A stretch of 64,000 nt of DNA from Mycolicibacterium komanii (GTDB lineage: Bacteria > Actinomycetota > Actinomycetes > Mycobacteriales > Mycobacteriaceae): contig NZ_CVTA01000064.1 in the NCBI RefSeq assembly GCF_001050035.1, positions 178,879-242,878 on the forward strand, in the 5' to 3' direction. Made by a program: the position numbers and the translations under genes. Each line of letters opens with the position of its first letter. Position 1 is the stretch's first letter. Shown one piece after another: positions 11,339 through 20,911 of the stretch. The notes below the pieces were generated by a model that saw nothing but the letters and a program-made list of their open reading frames with translations, was not told the DNA's origin and did not search any database.

Positions 11339-12039
11339 TGAGACAGGATAGCGGCATCGGCGTATTGGACAAAGCCGTGGGCGTGCTGCACGCGGTCGCC
11401 GATTCACCGTGTGGGTTGGCCGAGCTGTGCGAACGCACGGGTTTACCGCGCGCCACGGCCCATCGTCTCGCCGCGGGTCTGGAAACCCACCGGCTGCTGG
11501 CGCGCAACGGCGACGGCCGGTGGCGCCTCGGACCCGGCCTGACCGAATTGGCCGGGCAGATCAGCGATCCGCTCGTGGCCGCAGGCGCCGTGGTGCTGCC
11601 CCGATTGCGCGAGATCACCGGCGAGAGCGTGCAGCTCTACCGGCGCGAAGGCACGTCCCGGATCTGTGTGGCGGCGCTGGAACCGCCTGCCGGGCTGCGC
11701 GATACGGTGCCGGTCGGCAGCAGGCTGCCGATGACCGCCGGGTCCGGCGCGAAGGTTCTGCTGGCTTATGCCGACGCCGCGACGCAGCAGGCCGTGCTCC
11801 CCTCGGCGAAGTTCACCGAGCGCACGCTCGCCGAGATCCGCAAGCGTGGTTGGGCGCAGAGCGCGGCCGAACGCGAGCCGGGTGTGGCGAGCGTCTCGGC
11901 GCCGGTGCGTGATGGGCGGGGCGATGTGATCGCCGCGATCTCGGTGTCCGGGCCGATCGACCGAATGGGCCGGCGGCCGGGCGCCCGGTGGGCTGCCGAT
12001 CTGCTGGCCGCTGCCGAGGCGCTGACGCGCCGCCTCTAG
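11338..12039 (+). CDS. ltbR: IclR-family regulator of leucine biosynthesis (LtbR type)
   Basis: A 233-residue regulator equivalent to Rv2989. Residues about 5-65 are a winged helix (GVLDKAVGVLHAVADS, then CERTGLPRATAHRLAAGLE), and the rest is the IclR effector domain, with VPVGSRLPMTAGSGAKVLLA and REPGVASVSAPVRDG. In Corynebacterium the orthologue represses leuB, leuCD and a trp gene. Divergence from leuC with 38 bases between them supports the same role. The ATG is probably the first base of a leaderless transcript. The effector is unknown. Confidence 0.88.
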   Translation: MRQDSGIGVLDKAVGVLHAVADSPCGLAELCERTGLPRATAHRLAAGLETHRLLARNGDGRWRLGPGLTELAGQISDPLVAAGAVVLPRLREITGESVQLYRREGTSRICVAALEPPAGLRDTVPVGSRLPMTAGSGAKVLLAYADAATQQAVLPSAKFTERTLAEIRKRGWAQSAAEREPGVASVSAPVRDGRGDVIAAISVSGPIDRMGRRPGARWAADLLAAAEALTRRL

Positions 12040-12073
12040 AAAAATGAGCGAATATCGCGCTACGCGAAATCTG

Positions 12074-12146
12074 TACCCCCGATGGGATTCGAACCCACGC
12101 TACCGCCGTGAGAGGGCGGCGTCCTAGGCCGCTAGACGACGGGGGC
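12074..12146 (-). tRNA. tRNA-Glu (CTC)
   Basis: The minus strand folds as a cloverleaf: acceptor stem GCCCCCG/CGGGGGT, discriminator A, anticodon arm CCGCC-CTCTCAC-GGCGG with anticodon CTC, and T arm GGTTCGAATCC. No CCA is encoded. It lies 65 bases downstream of tRNA-Gln on the same strand and probably shares its transcript. Confidence 0.97.
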
Positions 12147-12211
12147 TAGAACTGGTTTCCGGATGGCCAGCATATCTCAGCGAGATTTGTCGGCCTAATC
12201 ACGGTCGTTGG

Positions 12212-12283
12212 CTGGGGTACCAGGACTCGAACCTAGAATGGCTGAACCAGAATCAGCTGTGTTGCCAATTACACCATACCCCA
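12212..12283 (-). tRNA. tRNA-Gln (CTG)
   Basis: The minus strand folds as a cloverleaf: acceptor stem TGGGGTA/TACCCCA, discriminator G, anticodon arm GCTGA-TTCTGGT-TCAGC with anticodon CTG, and T arm GGTTCGAGTCC. It sits beside tRNA-Glu and downstream of gltX, which encodes the glutamyl-tRNA synthetase. Mycobacteria charge tRNA-Gln indirectly through GltX and GatCAB, whose genes are also in this window. Confidence 0.97.
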
Positions 12284-12401
12284 AAGGCTTCCCGTAACCG
12301 CAGGTCACCGACCCTTTCCGGTCCCCTCGCTCGACGGGCGAAACCCGTCGCGCGTAGTACCGGACCGACGTGCAGACTACCAAAGATTTTCGGCTGCTTT
12401 T

Positions 12402-13892
12402 TCACGCCTCGGCTTGCGCCGCCGCGTGCTCGCGCCCGGCGCGCAGTCGGGCCAGGCTGCGTTCGCGGCCCAGCAGGTCAAGCGATTCGAAGAGCGGCGG
12501 GCTGACCGAAGCGCCCGTGACGGCGACCCGGATCGGGCCGAACGCCTTACGCGGTTTGAGCCCGAGGCCGTCGAGCAGTGCTTCCTTCAGCGCCGCCTCG
12601 ATCGCCTCGGTGGTCCACTCACTGCTGCCCTCGAGCGCGCCCAACGCGTCCAATGCCGCCTGGAGCACGGGCACGGCTTCCGCGCGCAACTCCTTGGCCG
12701 CTGACTTCTCGTCGAGGGCGAAGTCCGCGTCGTTGAGGAACTTCAGCAGATCCCACGCGTCGCCCAACACCACGATGCGGGTCTGTACCAGGGCGGCGGC
12801 CTCGGCGAAGCGCTCGTCGTCGAGGCCCGTGTCGTGACCGTGTTCGGTGAAGTATGCGCGCAGCCGGGCGGTGAAATCCTCCTCGGTCAACATCCGGATG
12901 TGCTCGGCGTTCAGTGCGTCGGCCTTCTTCTGGTCGAACCGCGCCGGATTCGAGTTGACGTCGGCGACGTCGAACGCCGCCACCATCTCGTCGAGACTGA
13001 ACACGTCCCGATCTTCTGCGATGCCCCAGCCGAGCAGGGCCAGATAGTTCAACAGCCCCTCGGGGATGAAGCCCCGCTCGCGATGCAGGAACAGGTTCGA
13101 CTGGGGATCGCGTTTGGACAACTTCTTGTTGCCATCGCCCAGAACGCTTGGCAGGTGGGCGAACTCGGGGATCCGCTCGGCCACGCCGATCCGCATCAGC
13201 GCCTGATACAACGCGATCTGACGCGGCGTCGACGACAGCAAATCCTCGCCGCGCAGCACGTGGGTGATCTTCATCAGCGCGTCGTCGACCGGATTCACCA
13301 AGGTGTACAAGGGTTCCCCATTACCGCGGGTGAGCGCGAAATCGGGTACCGACCCGGCGGGAAACGTCGTTTCGCCCCGGACGAGGTCGCGCCAGCCGAT
13401 GTCGCCGTCCGGCATCTTCAGCCGCACCACTGCGCGCCTGCCCTCGGCGCGGAACGCCGCCCGCTGCTCCTCGGACAGGTCGCGGTCGAAATTGTCGTAG
13501 CCCAGTTTGGGATTGCGGCCCGCGGCCAGGTGACGCGCTTCGACTTCCTCGGGCGTGGAGAACGATTCGTATGCGTCACCGGACTCGAGCAGCCGGGCGA
13601 TCACGTCGCGGTACAGGTCGAGGCGCTGCGACTGGCGGTACGGCTCGAAAGGACCACCGACTTCCGGACCCTCGTCCCAGTCCAGACCCAGCCACCGCAG
13701 CGCATCGAGTATGGCGCGGTAGCTCTCCTCGGAATCGCGCGCCGAATCGGTGTCTTCGATGCGGAATACGAAAGTGCCGCCGGTGTGGCGGGCGTAGGCC
13801 CAGTTGAACAGCGCGGTGCGGATGAGGCCGACGTGCGGCGTGCCCGTGGGAGACGGGCAGAACCGCACGCGGACGGTGTTCGCGTTGGTCAT
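12402..13892 (-). CDS. gltX: Glutamyl-tRNA synthetase (non-discriminating)
   Basis: A 496-residue class I synthetase that charges tRNA-Glu and, in organisms using GatCAB, misacylates tRNA-Gln. The HIGH-type motif is [20 protein letters not shown]; the KMSKS-type motif is [18 protein letters not shown] start at the ATG at 13892 ([15 protein letters not shown]), which overlaps the stop of the upstream FAH-family gene by 4 bases (ATGA). The open frame extends further upstream only through that gene. Two tRNA genes follow it. Confidence 0.97.
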   Translation of the reverse strand: MTNANTVRVRFCPSPTGTPHVGLIRTALFNWAYARHTGGTFVFRIEDTDSARDSEESYRAILDALRWLGLDWDEGPEVGGPFEPYRQSQRLDLYRDVIARLLESGDAYESFSTPEEVEARHLAAGRNPKLGYDNFDRDLSEEQRAAFRAEGRRAVVRLKMPDGDIGWRDLVRGETTFPAGSVPDFALTRGNGEPLYTLVNPVDDALMKITHVLRGEDLLSSTPRQIALYQALMRIGVAERIPEFAHLPSVLGDGNKKLSKRDPQSNLFLHRERGFIPEGLLNYLALLGWGIAEDRDVFSLDEMVAAFDVADVNSNPARFDQKKADALNAEHIRMLTEEDFTARLRAYFTEHGHDTGLDDERFAEAAALVQTRIVVLGDAWDLLKFLNDADFALDEKSAAKELRAEAVPVLQAALDALGALEGSSEWTTEAIEAALKEALLDGLGLKPRKAFGPIRVAVTGASVSPPLFESLDLLGRERSLARLRAGREHAAAQAEA

Positions 13893-14713
13893 GACTTCCC
13901 CTTGCGCACAACAGGATTGGTCAAGGTGCCGATGCCTTCGATGGTGATGCTGACGGTGTCGGAGTCCTCGATCGGCCCGACACCCTCCGGCGTTCCGGTG
14001 AGAATCAGGTCGCCCGGCAACAGCGTCATCACCCGGGAGATCCACTCCACGATTTCACCGACATCGTGAATCATCATCGACGTCCGGCTGTTCTGCTTGA
14101 CCACACCGTTGACCTCCGTGCGGATCTCGAGGTCCGATGGGTCGACGTCGGTGACGATCCACGGTCCGATCGGGCAGAACGTGTCATGCCCCTTCGCGCG
14201 GGTCCACTGGCCGTCCTTCTGCTGCTGATCGCGGGCCGAGACGTCGTTGGCGATCGTGTAGCCCAGGATGTTCTCCGCGGCGCGCGCGGCCGGCACGTCC
14301 TTGCACGGCCTGCCGATGACCGCGGCCAGCTCACCTTCGAAATGCACCGGGTTCGCGTCGGCGGGCAGCTGGATCGGCACGTACGGGCCGATGATCGCGG
14401 TATTGGGTTTCATGAAGATGATCGGGTCGTCGAATGCGCGGGGGTCGGGACTCGGGCCGCCGTCGCTCTTCGCCTGCGCGGCCATCTCCTCGATGTGCGC
14501 GGCGTAGTTCTTGCCGACGCACACCACCTTGGTCGCCAGGATCGGTGCGAGGAGGCGGACGTCGGCCAACGGCCACTGCCTGCCCGTGAACTGTGGATTG
14601 CCGAACGGGTGCTCGGCGATCTCCCTCGCGATCGCCTGCGCGGGGTCATCGGGGGGGCCCTCGACGCTGACGAAGGCGACACCGTCGGGACTGGCGATTC
14701 GGCCTAGACGCAT
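13889..14713 (-). CDS. Fumarylacetoacetate hydrolase family protein
   Basis: A 274-residue FAH-superfamily enzyme (Rv2993c type; annotated elsewhere as 2-hydroxyhepta-2,4-diene-1,7-dioate isomerase). It shows [24 protein letters not shown], the metal-binding [25 protein letters not shown] and [18 protein letters not shown]. Relatives isomerise, decarboxylate or hydrolyse oxo-dicarboxylic acids such as oxaloacetate; the substrate is not predictable. I start at [11 protein letters not shown], the conserved N-terminus. It overlaps gltX by 4 bases, so the pair is translationally coupled although functionally unrelated. Confidence 0.9.
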   Translation of the reverse strand: MRLGRIASPDGVAFVSVEGPPDDPAQAIAREIAEHPFGNPQFTGRQWPLADVRLLAPILATKVVCVGKNYAAHIEEMAAQAKSDGGPSPDPRAFDDPIIFMKPNTAIIGPYVPIQLPADANPVHFEGELAAVIGRPCKDVPAARAAENILGYTIANDVSARDQQQKDGQWTRAKGHDTFCPIGPWIVTDVDPSDLEIRTEVNGVVKQNSRTSMMIHDVGEIVEWISRVMTLLPGDLILTGTPEGVGPIEDSDTVSITIEGIGTLTNPVVRKGKS

Positions 14714-14818
14714 GGCGTTCAGCCTAGTGCGCGTGGTCATCAGGGCAGCCGACCGCCTGCATCTCATACTCTGAGATACAGATTCAGCATCGTGGGACGC
14801 CTGTGCCACCATGGACGG

Positions 14819-16024
14819 ATGTCCGTCGAGTCGCTGACCACCGCGCGGCGGTGGTCGATGTTGGCCGTTGCGCTGGCGGCGACGACGAGCGCCAACGTCT
14901 TCATCAACGGCGCGGCGTTTCTCATTCCGACGCTGCACACCGAACGCGGGCTCGACCTCGCGGCGGCCGGCCTGCTTTCGGGTATGCCGAGCCTCGGCCT
15001 GGTCATCACGCTGATCGCGTGGGGCTATGTCGTCGACCGCGTCGGCGAGCGCATCGTGCTGACGGTCGGCTCGGTGTTGATCTCCGCGGCCGCGTTCGCC
15101 GCCGCATTCTCCGAATCGCTGGTCGCCGTGGGGGCCTTCCTACTTCTCGGCGGCATGGCGGCTGCAAGCAGCAACTCGGCCAGCGGCCGGTTGGTGGTCG
15201 GCTGGTTTCCGGTCGAACAGCGCGGCCTGGCCATGGGGATCCGGCAGACGGCCACCCCGCTGGGAGTCGGGTTGGGAGCGCTGGTGATTCCGCGGCTGGC
15301 GCAGAGCCATGGCGTGTCCGGAGCGCTGCTCTTCCCCGCCTTGGTGTGCGCGGTGTCGGCGCTGGTGTGCCTGGTGGCGGTGATCGACCCGCCACGCCCG
15401 CCACGATCGGAGGCGCCGGTCGAACATCTCGCGAACCCCTATAAAGGATCCTCGGTGTTGTGGCGGATCCACGCCGTTTCAGTGCTGCTCGTGGTGCCGC
15501 AGGCCGTCGTATGGACGTTCACGCTGGTGTGGTTGATGACCGAACGCGGGTGGTCGGCCGGTTCGGCGGGCGTCATCGTCATGGTGGCCCAATTGCTCGG
15601 CGCGGGCGGACGAATCGCCGCCGGGCACTGGTCGGATCGACTGGGGCAGCGGCTGCGCCCGATCCGCACGATCGCCGGCGCCGCGGCCCTCAGCATGGGC
15701 GTGCTGGCGTTGTTGGACTTTCTGGAGTCGCCGGTCGCCGTGGCCGCGATGGTGATCGCGTCGGTGATCACGGTGTCCGACAACGGTTTGGCGTTCACCG
15801 CCATCGCCGAGATCGCAGGCCCGTTCTGGAGCGGTCGGGCCCTGGGCACGCAGAACACCAGCCAGCATCTCGCGTCGGCGGCGGCCGCCCCGTTGTTCGG
15901 CGGGCTGATCGGGGTGGCCGGATATCCGGCGGCGTTCGCGGTGAGCGCGCTGCTGCCGCTCGTGGCGATCAGGATCGTCCCCGAGGACACCGAGGCCACG
16001 GCGAATCCTGCACCGGGACCGTGA
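14819..16024 (+). CDS. Major facilitator superfamily transporter
   Basis: A 401-residue integral membrane protein with about 12 hydrophobic segments (Rv2994 type). The loop between helices 2 and 3 is GYVVDRVGERIVL, the usual MFS motif A position, and FPVEQRGLAMGIRQTATPLG occupies the helix 4-5 region. Substrate unknown. The ATG at 14819 gives MSVESLTTARRW, the likely N-terminus; it is divergent from the FAH-family gene. It converges on the next gene with a 21-base gap. Confidence 0.88.
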   Translation: MSVESLTTARRWSMLAVALAATTSANVFINGAAFLIPTLHTERGLDLAAAGLLSGMPSLGLVITLIAWGYVVDRVGERIVLTVGSVLISAAAFAAAFSESLVAVGAFLLLGGMAAASSNSASGRLVVGWFPVEQRGLAMGIRQTATPLGVGLGALVIPRLAQSHGVSGALLFPALVCAVSALVCLVAVIDPPRPPRSEAPVEHLANPYKGSSVLWRIHAVSVLLVVPQAVVWTFTLVWLMTERGWSAGSAGVIVMVAQLLGAGGRIAAGHWSDRLGQRLRPIRTIAGAAALSMGVLALLDFLESPVAVAAMVIASVITVSDNGLAFTAIAEIAGPFWSGRALGTQNTSQHLASAAAAPLFGGLIGVAGYPAAFAVSALLPLVAIRIVPEDTEATANPAPGP

Positions 16025-16045
16025 ATTCGGCGCGAATACGAAACG

Positions 16046-16624
16046 CTACGACGGCTCTCGCGGCAGAACCAGAAGCGCGGCGCACAGGAAGCACAGCGCA
16101 CCGACGAACGTCCCGACGTTGGCGAGCTTCGCGTCCTCGGTGACTCCGCTTCGGCTCACGTAGGCACCGGCGGCCGACACCCCGAACGCCAGGCACCCCA
16201 CGAGGTTGATCCACTCCGCCTGCCAGTCACGCGACTTCAGTTCGACCACGCCGACGGCGACGGTCACCGCCACGACGCCGAGCACGCCGCTGATCAGAAA
16301 CGCGGTCGAGCCGATCGCATCCGGCGCCCACACCAGGCGCCGCTCCGGTTCGACCGCATGCGCCCACACCGCGGCTCCGGTGCTGATGTTGAACAGGATG
16401 GTGCCTGCGAACTGCGCGGCCGCAGAAAGCCATCCGACGCCCAACACCGGTTGGGCCAACACCAACTGCATCCAGCCGGCGGTGGTGAAGAACCACGATC
16501 CGATGAAGCACAACAGGTTGGGTGGACCCGCGCCGGAGAGCGCCGACACTCCCGGCGCGGTCGCGATCGCGAAGAACGCGGAGCCGATCGCGAACAGCCA
16601 GCACTGGCGTCGAAGTGTCGCCAT
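16046..16624 (-). CDS. Predicted multi-pass membrane protein of unknown function
   Basis: A 192-residue protein with about six hydrophobic stretches, for example CWLFAIGSAFFAIATAPGV, LLCFIGSWFFTTAGWMQL and FLISGVLGVVAVTVAVGVV. The GSWFFTTAGWMQL stretch faintly recalls YrhK-type membrane domains, but I do not assign the family. The ATG at 16624 (MATLRRQCWLF) begins just before the first hydrophobic segment. It follows leuB on the same strand with a 26-base gap and may be co-transcribed. Confidence 0.8.
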   Translation of the reverse strand: MATLRRQCWLFAIGSAFFAIATAPGVSALSGAGPPNLLCFIGSWFFTTAGWMQLVLAQPVLGVGWLSAAAQFAGTILFNISTGAAVWAHAVEPERRLVWAPDAIGSTAFLISGVLGVVAVTVAVGVVELKSRDWQAEWINLVGCLAFGVSAAGAYVSRSGVTEDAKLANVGTFVGALCFLCAALLVLPREPS

Positions 16625-16650
16625 GCCGTTCTCGTCTACGCGATTGCGAT

Positions 16651-17661
16651 CTACAGGTAGGACGCGATCCGGTCGCCGACCTGTGGCGTCGAGAGTTTCT
16701 CGTCGCCGCGTGTGGCCAGATGTTTTTCGACGGCCTTGTCGACGCGGGCGGACGCGTCGTGCTCTCCCACGTGTGCCAACAGCAGCGCGACCGACATGAT
16801 CGCCGCTGTCGGGTCCGCGATCTGCTTGCCCGCGATGTCGGGGGCGCTGCCGTGAACGGGTTCGAACATCGACGGGTTGGTCCGCGTGGCGTCGATGTTG
16901 CCGCTCGCGGCCAGGCCGATACCACCGCACACCGCCGCGGCGAGGTCGGTGACGATGTCGCCGAACAGGTTGTCGGTGACGATCACATCGAACCGGCCCG
17001 GGTCGGTGACGAGGTGAATGGTCGCGGCGTCGACGTGTTGGTAGGCGACCTCGACGTCTCCGAAGTCGGCGGCGACCTCCTGAACCGTGCGCCACCACAA
17101 CGCGCCGGCGTAGGTCAGCACGTTGTTCTTGTGCACCAGCGTCAGGTGTTTGCGGCGCTGCTGTGCGCGCACGAACGCGTCGGTCACCACGCGCCGCACT
17201 CCGAACGCGGTGTTGACGCTGACCTCAGTGGCGATCTCGTGCGGTGTGCCGACGCGGATCGCGCCGCCGGTGCCCGTGTAAGGACCCTCGGTGCCCTCAC
17301 GGACGACGACGAAGTCGATTTCGGGGTTACCCGCCAGCGGGCTGTTCACGCCGGGGTACAGACGGCCCGGCCGCAGGTTGATGTGGTGGTCGAGTTCGAA
17401 CCGGATACGCAGCAGCAGACCGCGTTCGAGCACACCACTGGGCACCGACGGATCGCCGATCGCGCCGAGCAGGATCGCGTCGTGCCCGCGAAGTTCGTCG
17501 AGAACCGAATCGGGCAGCACCTCGCCGGTGGCGTGGTAGCGGCGCGCGCCGAGGTCGTACGGCGTCTTGTCCACACCGGGGAGCACCGCGTCGAGAACCT
17601 TGACGGCCTCCCCGACGACCTCCGGGCCGATGCCGTCGCCGGCGATGACCGCCAGTTTCAT
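16651..17661 (-). CDS. leuB: 3-isopropylmalate dehydrogenase
   Basis: A 336-residue beta-decarboxylating dehydrogenase that oxidises 3-isopropylmalate in leucine synthesis (Rv2995c type). Seen are [16 protein letters not shown], the substrate-loop region [39 protein letters not shown] (metal-binding aspartates) and [19 protein letters not shown]. The ATG at 17661 matches the family start; a GTG at 17673 overlaps the serA stop as GTGA and would add four residues. It is in an operon with serA. Confidence 0.96.
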   Translation of the reverse strand: MKLAVIAGDGIGPEVVGEAVKVLDAVLPGVDKTPYDLGARRYHATGEVLPDSVLDELRGHDAILLGAIGDPSVPSGVLERGLLLRIRFELDHHINLRPGRLYPGVNSPLAGNPEIDFVVVREGTEGPYTGTGGAIRVGTPHEIATEVSVNTAFGVRRVVTDAFVRAQQRRKHLTLVHKNNVLTYAGALWWRTVQEVAADFGDVEVAYQHVDAATIHLVTDPGRFDVIVTDNLFGDIVTDLAAAVCGGIGLAASGNIDATRTNPSMFEPVHGSAPDIAGKQIADPTAAIMSVALLLAHVGEHDASARVDKAVEKHLATRGDEKLSTPQVGDRIASYL

Positions 17662-17669
17662 ACCGGAAC

Positions 17670-19256
17670 TCACGACAGATCAACCACTTTCAGCAGCTTC
17701 GCGCCGACCTCCTCGGCGATCGTGGACCGCACGTCGGCGGGGACGTCACGGTCGATGCGCAGCAGAATCGTGGCGCCCGGTCCTTCGGCGTCCTCGCTCA
17801 ACTGGGCGGCGTGGATGTTGATGTTCGCCGATCCCAGGATGGTGCCGATCTTGCCGAGCGTGCCGGGTTGGTCGACGTAGTTGACGATCAGGTACACACC
17901 CTCGGCTCGCAGATCGAAGTTGCGGCCGTTGATCTGCACGATCTTCTCGACCAGTTGCGTACCGGTCAGCGTGCCCGCGACGTTGGCGGTGGACCCGTCG
18001 GCGTAGACGGCCCGCACGTCGACCACGCTGCGGTGGTTGGGACTCTCACTGGCGGTACTGATGTCGGCCTGCACACCACGCTCGGCGGCGAGCGCTGGTG
18101 CGTTGACGAACGTCACGGGATCTTCGATCACGGCCGAGAAGAGTCCCCGCAGCGCCGAAAGACGAAGCACCTCAACGTCTTCGGCCGCGAGCTCGCCCTT
18201 GACCTGCACCGAGAGCGAGACCGGCAGCTCATCGCACAACACTCCGACCAGCAGGCCGAGCTTGCGAACCAGGTCCAGCCAGGGCGCGACCTCTTCGCCG
18301 ACGACTCCCCCGCCGACGTTGACCGCGTCGGGCACGAACTCGCCCGCAAGGGCCAGCTTGACGCTGGCCGCGACGTCGGTGCCCGCCCGGTCCTGGGCCT
18401 CGGCGGTCGACGCCCCCAGGTGCGGTGTCACCACCACCTGCGGCAGGTCGAACAGCGGGCTCTCGGTCGTCGGCTCCTTGGCGAACACGTCGAGGCCCGC
18501 GCCGCGCACATGCCCCGAGCGCACCGCGTCGGCCAGCGCCTCCTCGTCGATGAGGCCGCCGCGCGCGGCGTTGACGAGGATCACGCCGGGCTTCGTCTTG
18601 GCCAGCGCCTCCTTGCCGATCAGGCCCGCGGTCTCCGGCGTCTTCGGCAAGTGCACAGAGATGAAGTCCGCACGCGCCAACAGGTCGTCGAGGCTCAGCA
18701 GCTCGATCCCCAGCTGCGCGGCGCGCGCGGCCGACACATAGGGGTCGTAGGCCACGATGTGGGTGCCGAAGGCCGCCAGCCGCTGGGCCACCAACTGGCC
18801 GATGCGGCCCAGGCCCACCACGCCCACGGTCTTGCCGTAGATCTCGGTGCCCGAGAACGACGAGCGCTTCCAGGTGTGCGCGCGCAACGACGCATCGGCG
18901 GCCGGGATCTCACGCGCCGCGGCCAGCAGCAGGGCCAGGGCGTGCTCGGCCGCGCTGTGGATGTTCGAAGTCGGAGCGTTGACCACCAGCACACCGCGGG
19001 CGGTGGCGGCGTCGACGTCGACGTTGTCGAGGCCCACCCCGGCGCGGGCCACGATCTTGAGCTTCGGCGCAGCCGCGAGCACCTCGGCGTCGACCGTCGT
19101 CGCGGAGCGGACCAGCAGCGCGTCGGCCTCGGGCACCGCGGCCAGCAGCTTCGGCCGATCCGGACCGTCGACCCAGCGGACTTCCACCTGGTCACCGAGG
19201 GCGGCGACCGTCGATTCGGCCAATTTGTCGGCGATCAATACAACGGGCAGACTCAC
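17670..19256 (-). CDS. serA: D-3-phosphoglycerate dehydrogenase
   Basis: A 528-residue enzyme that oxidises 3-phosphoglycerate in serine synthesis (Rv2996c, SerA1). The N-terminal substrate and NAD domains include [59 protein letters not shown] and [17 protein letters not shown]. Residues about 310-450 form the extra allosteric substrate-binding domain of long actinobacterial SerA, and the last about 75 residues form an ACT domain ([20 protein letters not shown]) that binds serine for feedback inhibition. It is divergent from the FAD oxidoreductase gene and is followed by leuB. Confidence 0.97.
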   Translation of the reverse strand: MSLPVVLIADKLAESTVAALGDQVEVRWVDGPDRPKLLAAVPEADALLVRSATTVDAEVLAAAPKLKIVARAGVGLDNVDVDAATARGVLVVNAPTSNIHSAAEHALALLLAAAREIPAADASLRAHTWKRSSFSGTEIYGKTVGVVGLGRIGQLVAQRLAAFGTHIVAYDPYVSAARAAQLGIELLSLDDLLARADFISVHLPKTPETAGLIGKEALAKTKPGVILVNAARGGLIDEEALADAVRSGHVRGAGLDVFAKEPTTESPLFDLPQVVVTPHLGASTAEAQDRAGTDVAASVKLALAGEFVPDAVNVGGGVVGEEVAPWLDLVRKLGLLVGVLCDELPVSLSVQVKGELAAEDVEVLRLSALRGLFSAVIEDPVTFVNAPALAAERGVQADISTASESPNHRSVVDVRAVYADGSTANVAGTLTGTQLVEKIVQINGRNFDLRAEGVYLIVNYVDQPGTLGKIGTILGSANINIHAAQLSEDAEGPGATILLRIDRDVPADVRSTIAEEVGAKLLKVVDLS

Positions 19257-19333
19257 GCGGTCAGCCTAATGGGCTTGAATGTTCGGGTGGTGGGCGGGAG
19301 AAACGTCGGGTGGCGGGCGGGAGGTTCATAGCG

Positions 19334-20788
19334 GTGCCGGGCGCGAGAACCGCCGGCGTGGACGTCACCGTCGTCGGCAGCGGACCCAACGGTTTGGCGG
19401 CGGCCGTCATCTGCGCCAGGGCCGGGTTGGCGGTACAGGTGCTCGAGGCGCAGCCGACCCTCGGAGGCGGCTCCCGCACCCTCGCCGACCCCGAGTTTCC
19501 CGGCGTCTCCCACGACATCTGCTCCGCCGTGCACCCACTCGCGCTGGCGTCGCCGTTTTTGGCGGAATTCGACCTGCCCGCCCGCGGCGTGACCCTGCGG
19601 GTGCCCGAAGTCTCCTACGCCAACCCGCTGCCGGGTGCGCGCTCCGCGGTCGGATACCACGATCTCGACCGCACCGTCGCCGAGCTCGAGCACGGGCGTT
19701 CGTGGCGCAGGCTGTTCGGCCCCATGGTCGAGCGCGACGACGCGGTGCTCGACTTGCTGCTGGGCGACAAGCGCTCGATCCCGACCAACCCGATCGCCGC
19801 CGTGCAGGTGGCGAGCCGCCTGCTCGAACAGGGCACACCCGCCTGGAGCGCGCTGTCCGGCGAGGACGCGCGCGCGTTGTTCAGCGGCGTTGCGGCGCAC
19901 GTGATCTCGCGCATGCCGTCGTTGGTGTCGGCGGGCGGCGGCCTCATGTTGGCCACGCTCGCGCACACCGTCGGCTGGCCCATCCCGGTCGGCGGCAGCC
20001 AAGCCATCGCCGACGCCCTGATCGCGGATCTGCGGGCCCACGGCGGCGTGATCATCCCTGGCCACGAGGTCACCGAACCGCCCGGCGGTGTGACGCTATA
20101 CGACACCGCACCCACCGCGCTCGCCGACATCTACGGCGACAGGCTGCCCCACCGCTACGCGAAAGCCCTTCAGCGCTACCGGTTCGGCCCCGGCGTGGCC
20201 AAGGTGGACTTCGTGCTCTCCGAGGACGTGCCGTTCACCGACGAACGCCTGCGCCGCGCGCCGACACTGCACATGGGCGGCACCCGGGAGCAGATGGCGC
20301 ACGCCGAGCGCGAGGCCACCGCCGGCCGGCACCCCGAGTGGCCGATGGTGCTCGCCGCGCTGCCGCACCTGGAGGATCCGGGCCGCATCGACGCCGACGG
20401 TCGACGACCGTTGTGGACCTACGCGCACGTGCCGAGCGGGTCGACAGTCGACCAGACCGAACGGGTCACCGAGATCTTCGAGCGCTTCGCGCCCGGCTTC
20501 CGCGACATCGTCGTCGCCGTCCGGTCCGTCCCCGCCGCACGGCTGTCCGAGCACAACGCCAACCTCGTCGGCGGCGACATCGGCGTCGGCGGCAACACCT
20601 TGATCCATGCGCTGGCCGGGCCGACCCCTCGGCTCAACCCGTGGAGCACGCCGATCCCGGGCGCTTACCTGTGCTCGTCGGCCACACCCCCCGGCGGCGG
20701 GGTGCACGGGATGTCCGGCTACTTCGCCGCGCGCACAGTGCTGCGCCGCGAGTTCGGCATCAAGAAGATGCCCACGCTGTCGCCCTGA
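19334..20788 (+). CDS. Phytoene desaturase-like FAD oxidoreductase
   Basis: A 484-residue flavoprotein equivalent to Rv2997. The N-terminal dinucleotide motif is VTVVGSGPNGLAAAVICARA followed by VLEAQPTLGGGSRT; the C-terminus has YLCSSATPPGGGVHGMSGYF, matching the FAD-binding end of the phytoene dehydrogenase/amine oxidase superfamily. It exists in mycobacteria without carotenoids, so it is probably not part of the crt pathway despite lying just before crtE. I chose the GTG at 19334 with GGGAGG 9 bases upstream; GTG at 19310 or 19358 is possible. Confidence 0.85.
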   Translation: MPGARTAGVDVTVVGSGPNGLAAAVICARAGLAVQVLEAQPTLGGGSRTLADPEFPGVSHDICSAVHPLALASPFLAEFDLPARGVTLRVPEVSYANPLPGARSAVGYHDLDRTVAELEHGRSWRRLFGPMVERDDAVLDLLLGDKRSIPTNPIAAVQVASRLLEQGTPAWSALSGEDARALFSGVAAHVISRMPSLVSAGGGLMLATLAHTVGWPIPVGGSQAIADALIADLRAHGGVIIPGHEVTEPPGGVTLYDTAPTALADIYGDRLPHRYAKALQRYRFGPGVAKVDFVLSEDVPFTDERLRRAPTLHMGGTREQMAHAEREATAGRHPEWPMVLAALPHLEDPGRIDADGRRPLWTYAHVPSGSTVDQTERVTEIFERFAPGFRDIVVAVRSVPAARLSEHNANLVGGDIGVGGNTLIHALAGPTPRLNPWSTPIPGAYLCSSATPPGGGVHGMSGYFAARTVLRREFGIKKMPTLSP

Positions 20789-20855
20789 CTTCGGCGCCAA
20801 CTCTTCGGCAATCGATGCAACTTCGATGCGTAGGTGCGAACAGAAGGGGTACCCC

Positions 20856-20880
20856 GGTTGAGTTCGGCCGATTCGGGTAC
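20856..20880 (+). promoter_or_regulatory. Candidate SigF-like promoter of the carotenoid operon
   Basis: GGTTG (20856-20860) and GGGTAC (20875-20880) are separated by 14 bases and end 31 bases before the crtE start. GGGTAC fits the mycobacterial SigF -10 (GGGTA), but the spacing is one to three bases shorter than the usual 15-17. A very similar element precedes idi. SigF dependence of carotenoid genes is known in M. smegmatis. Confidence 0.45.
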
Positions 20881-20911
20881 TTGTCATCGCATCGAGTGAA
20901 GGGGACGCTGC

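Noticed and set aside
19334..20788. FAD oxidoreductase as a second phytoene desaturase of the pathway
   Set aside because: An equivalent (Rv2997) exists in non-carotenogenic M. tuberculosis at the same place, and the operon starts at crtE with its own upstream region.
20847..20854. GGGTACCC palindrome upstream of crtE as a regulator site
   Set aside because: Only 8 bases of symmetry in GC-rich DNA; expected by chance.
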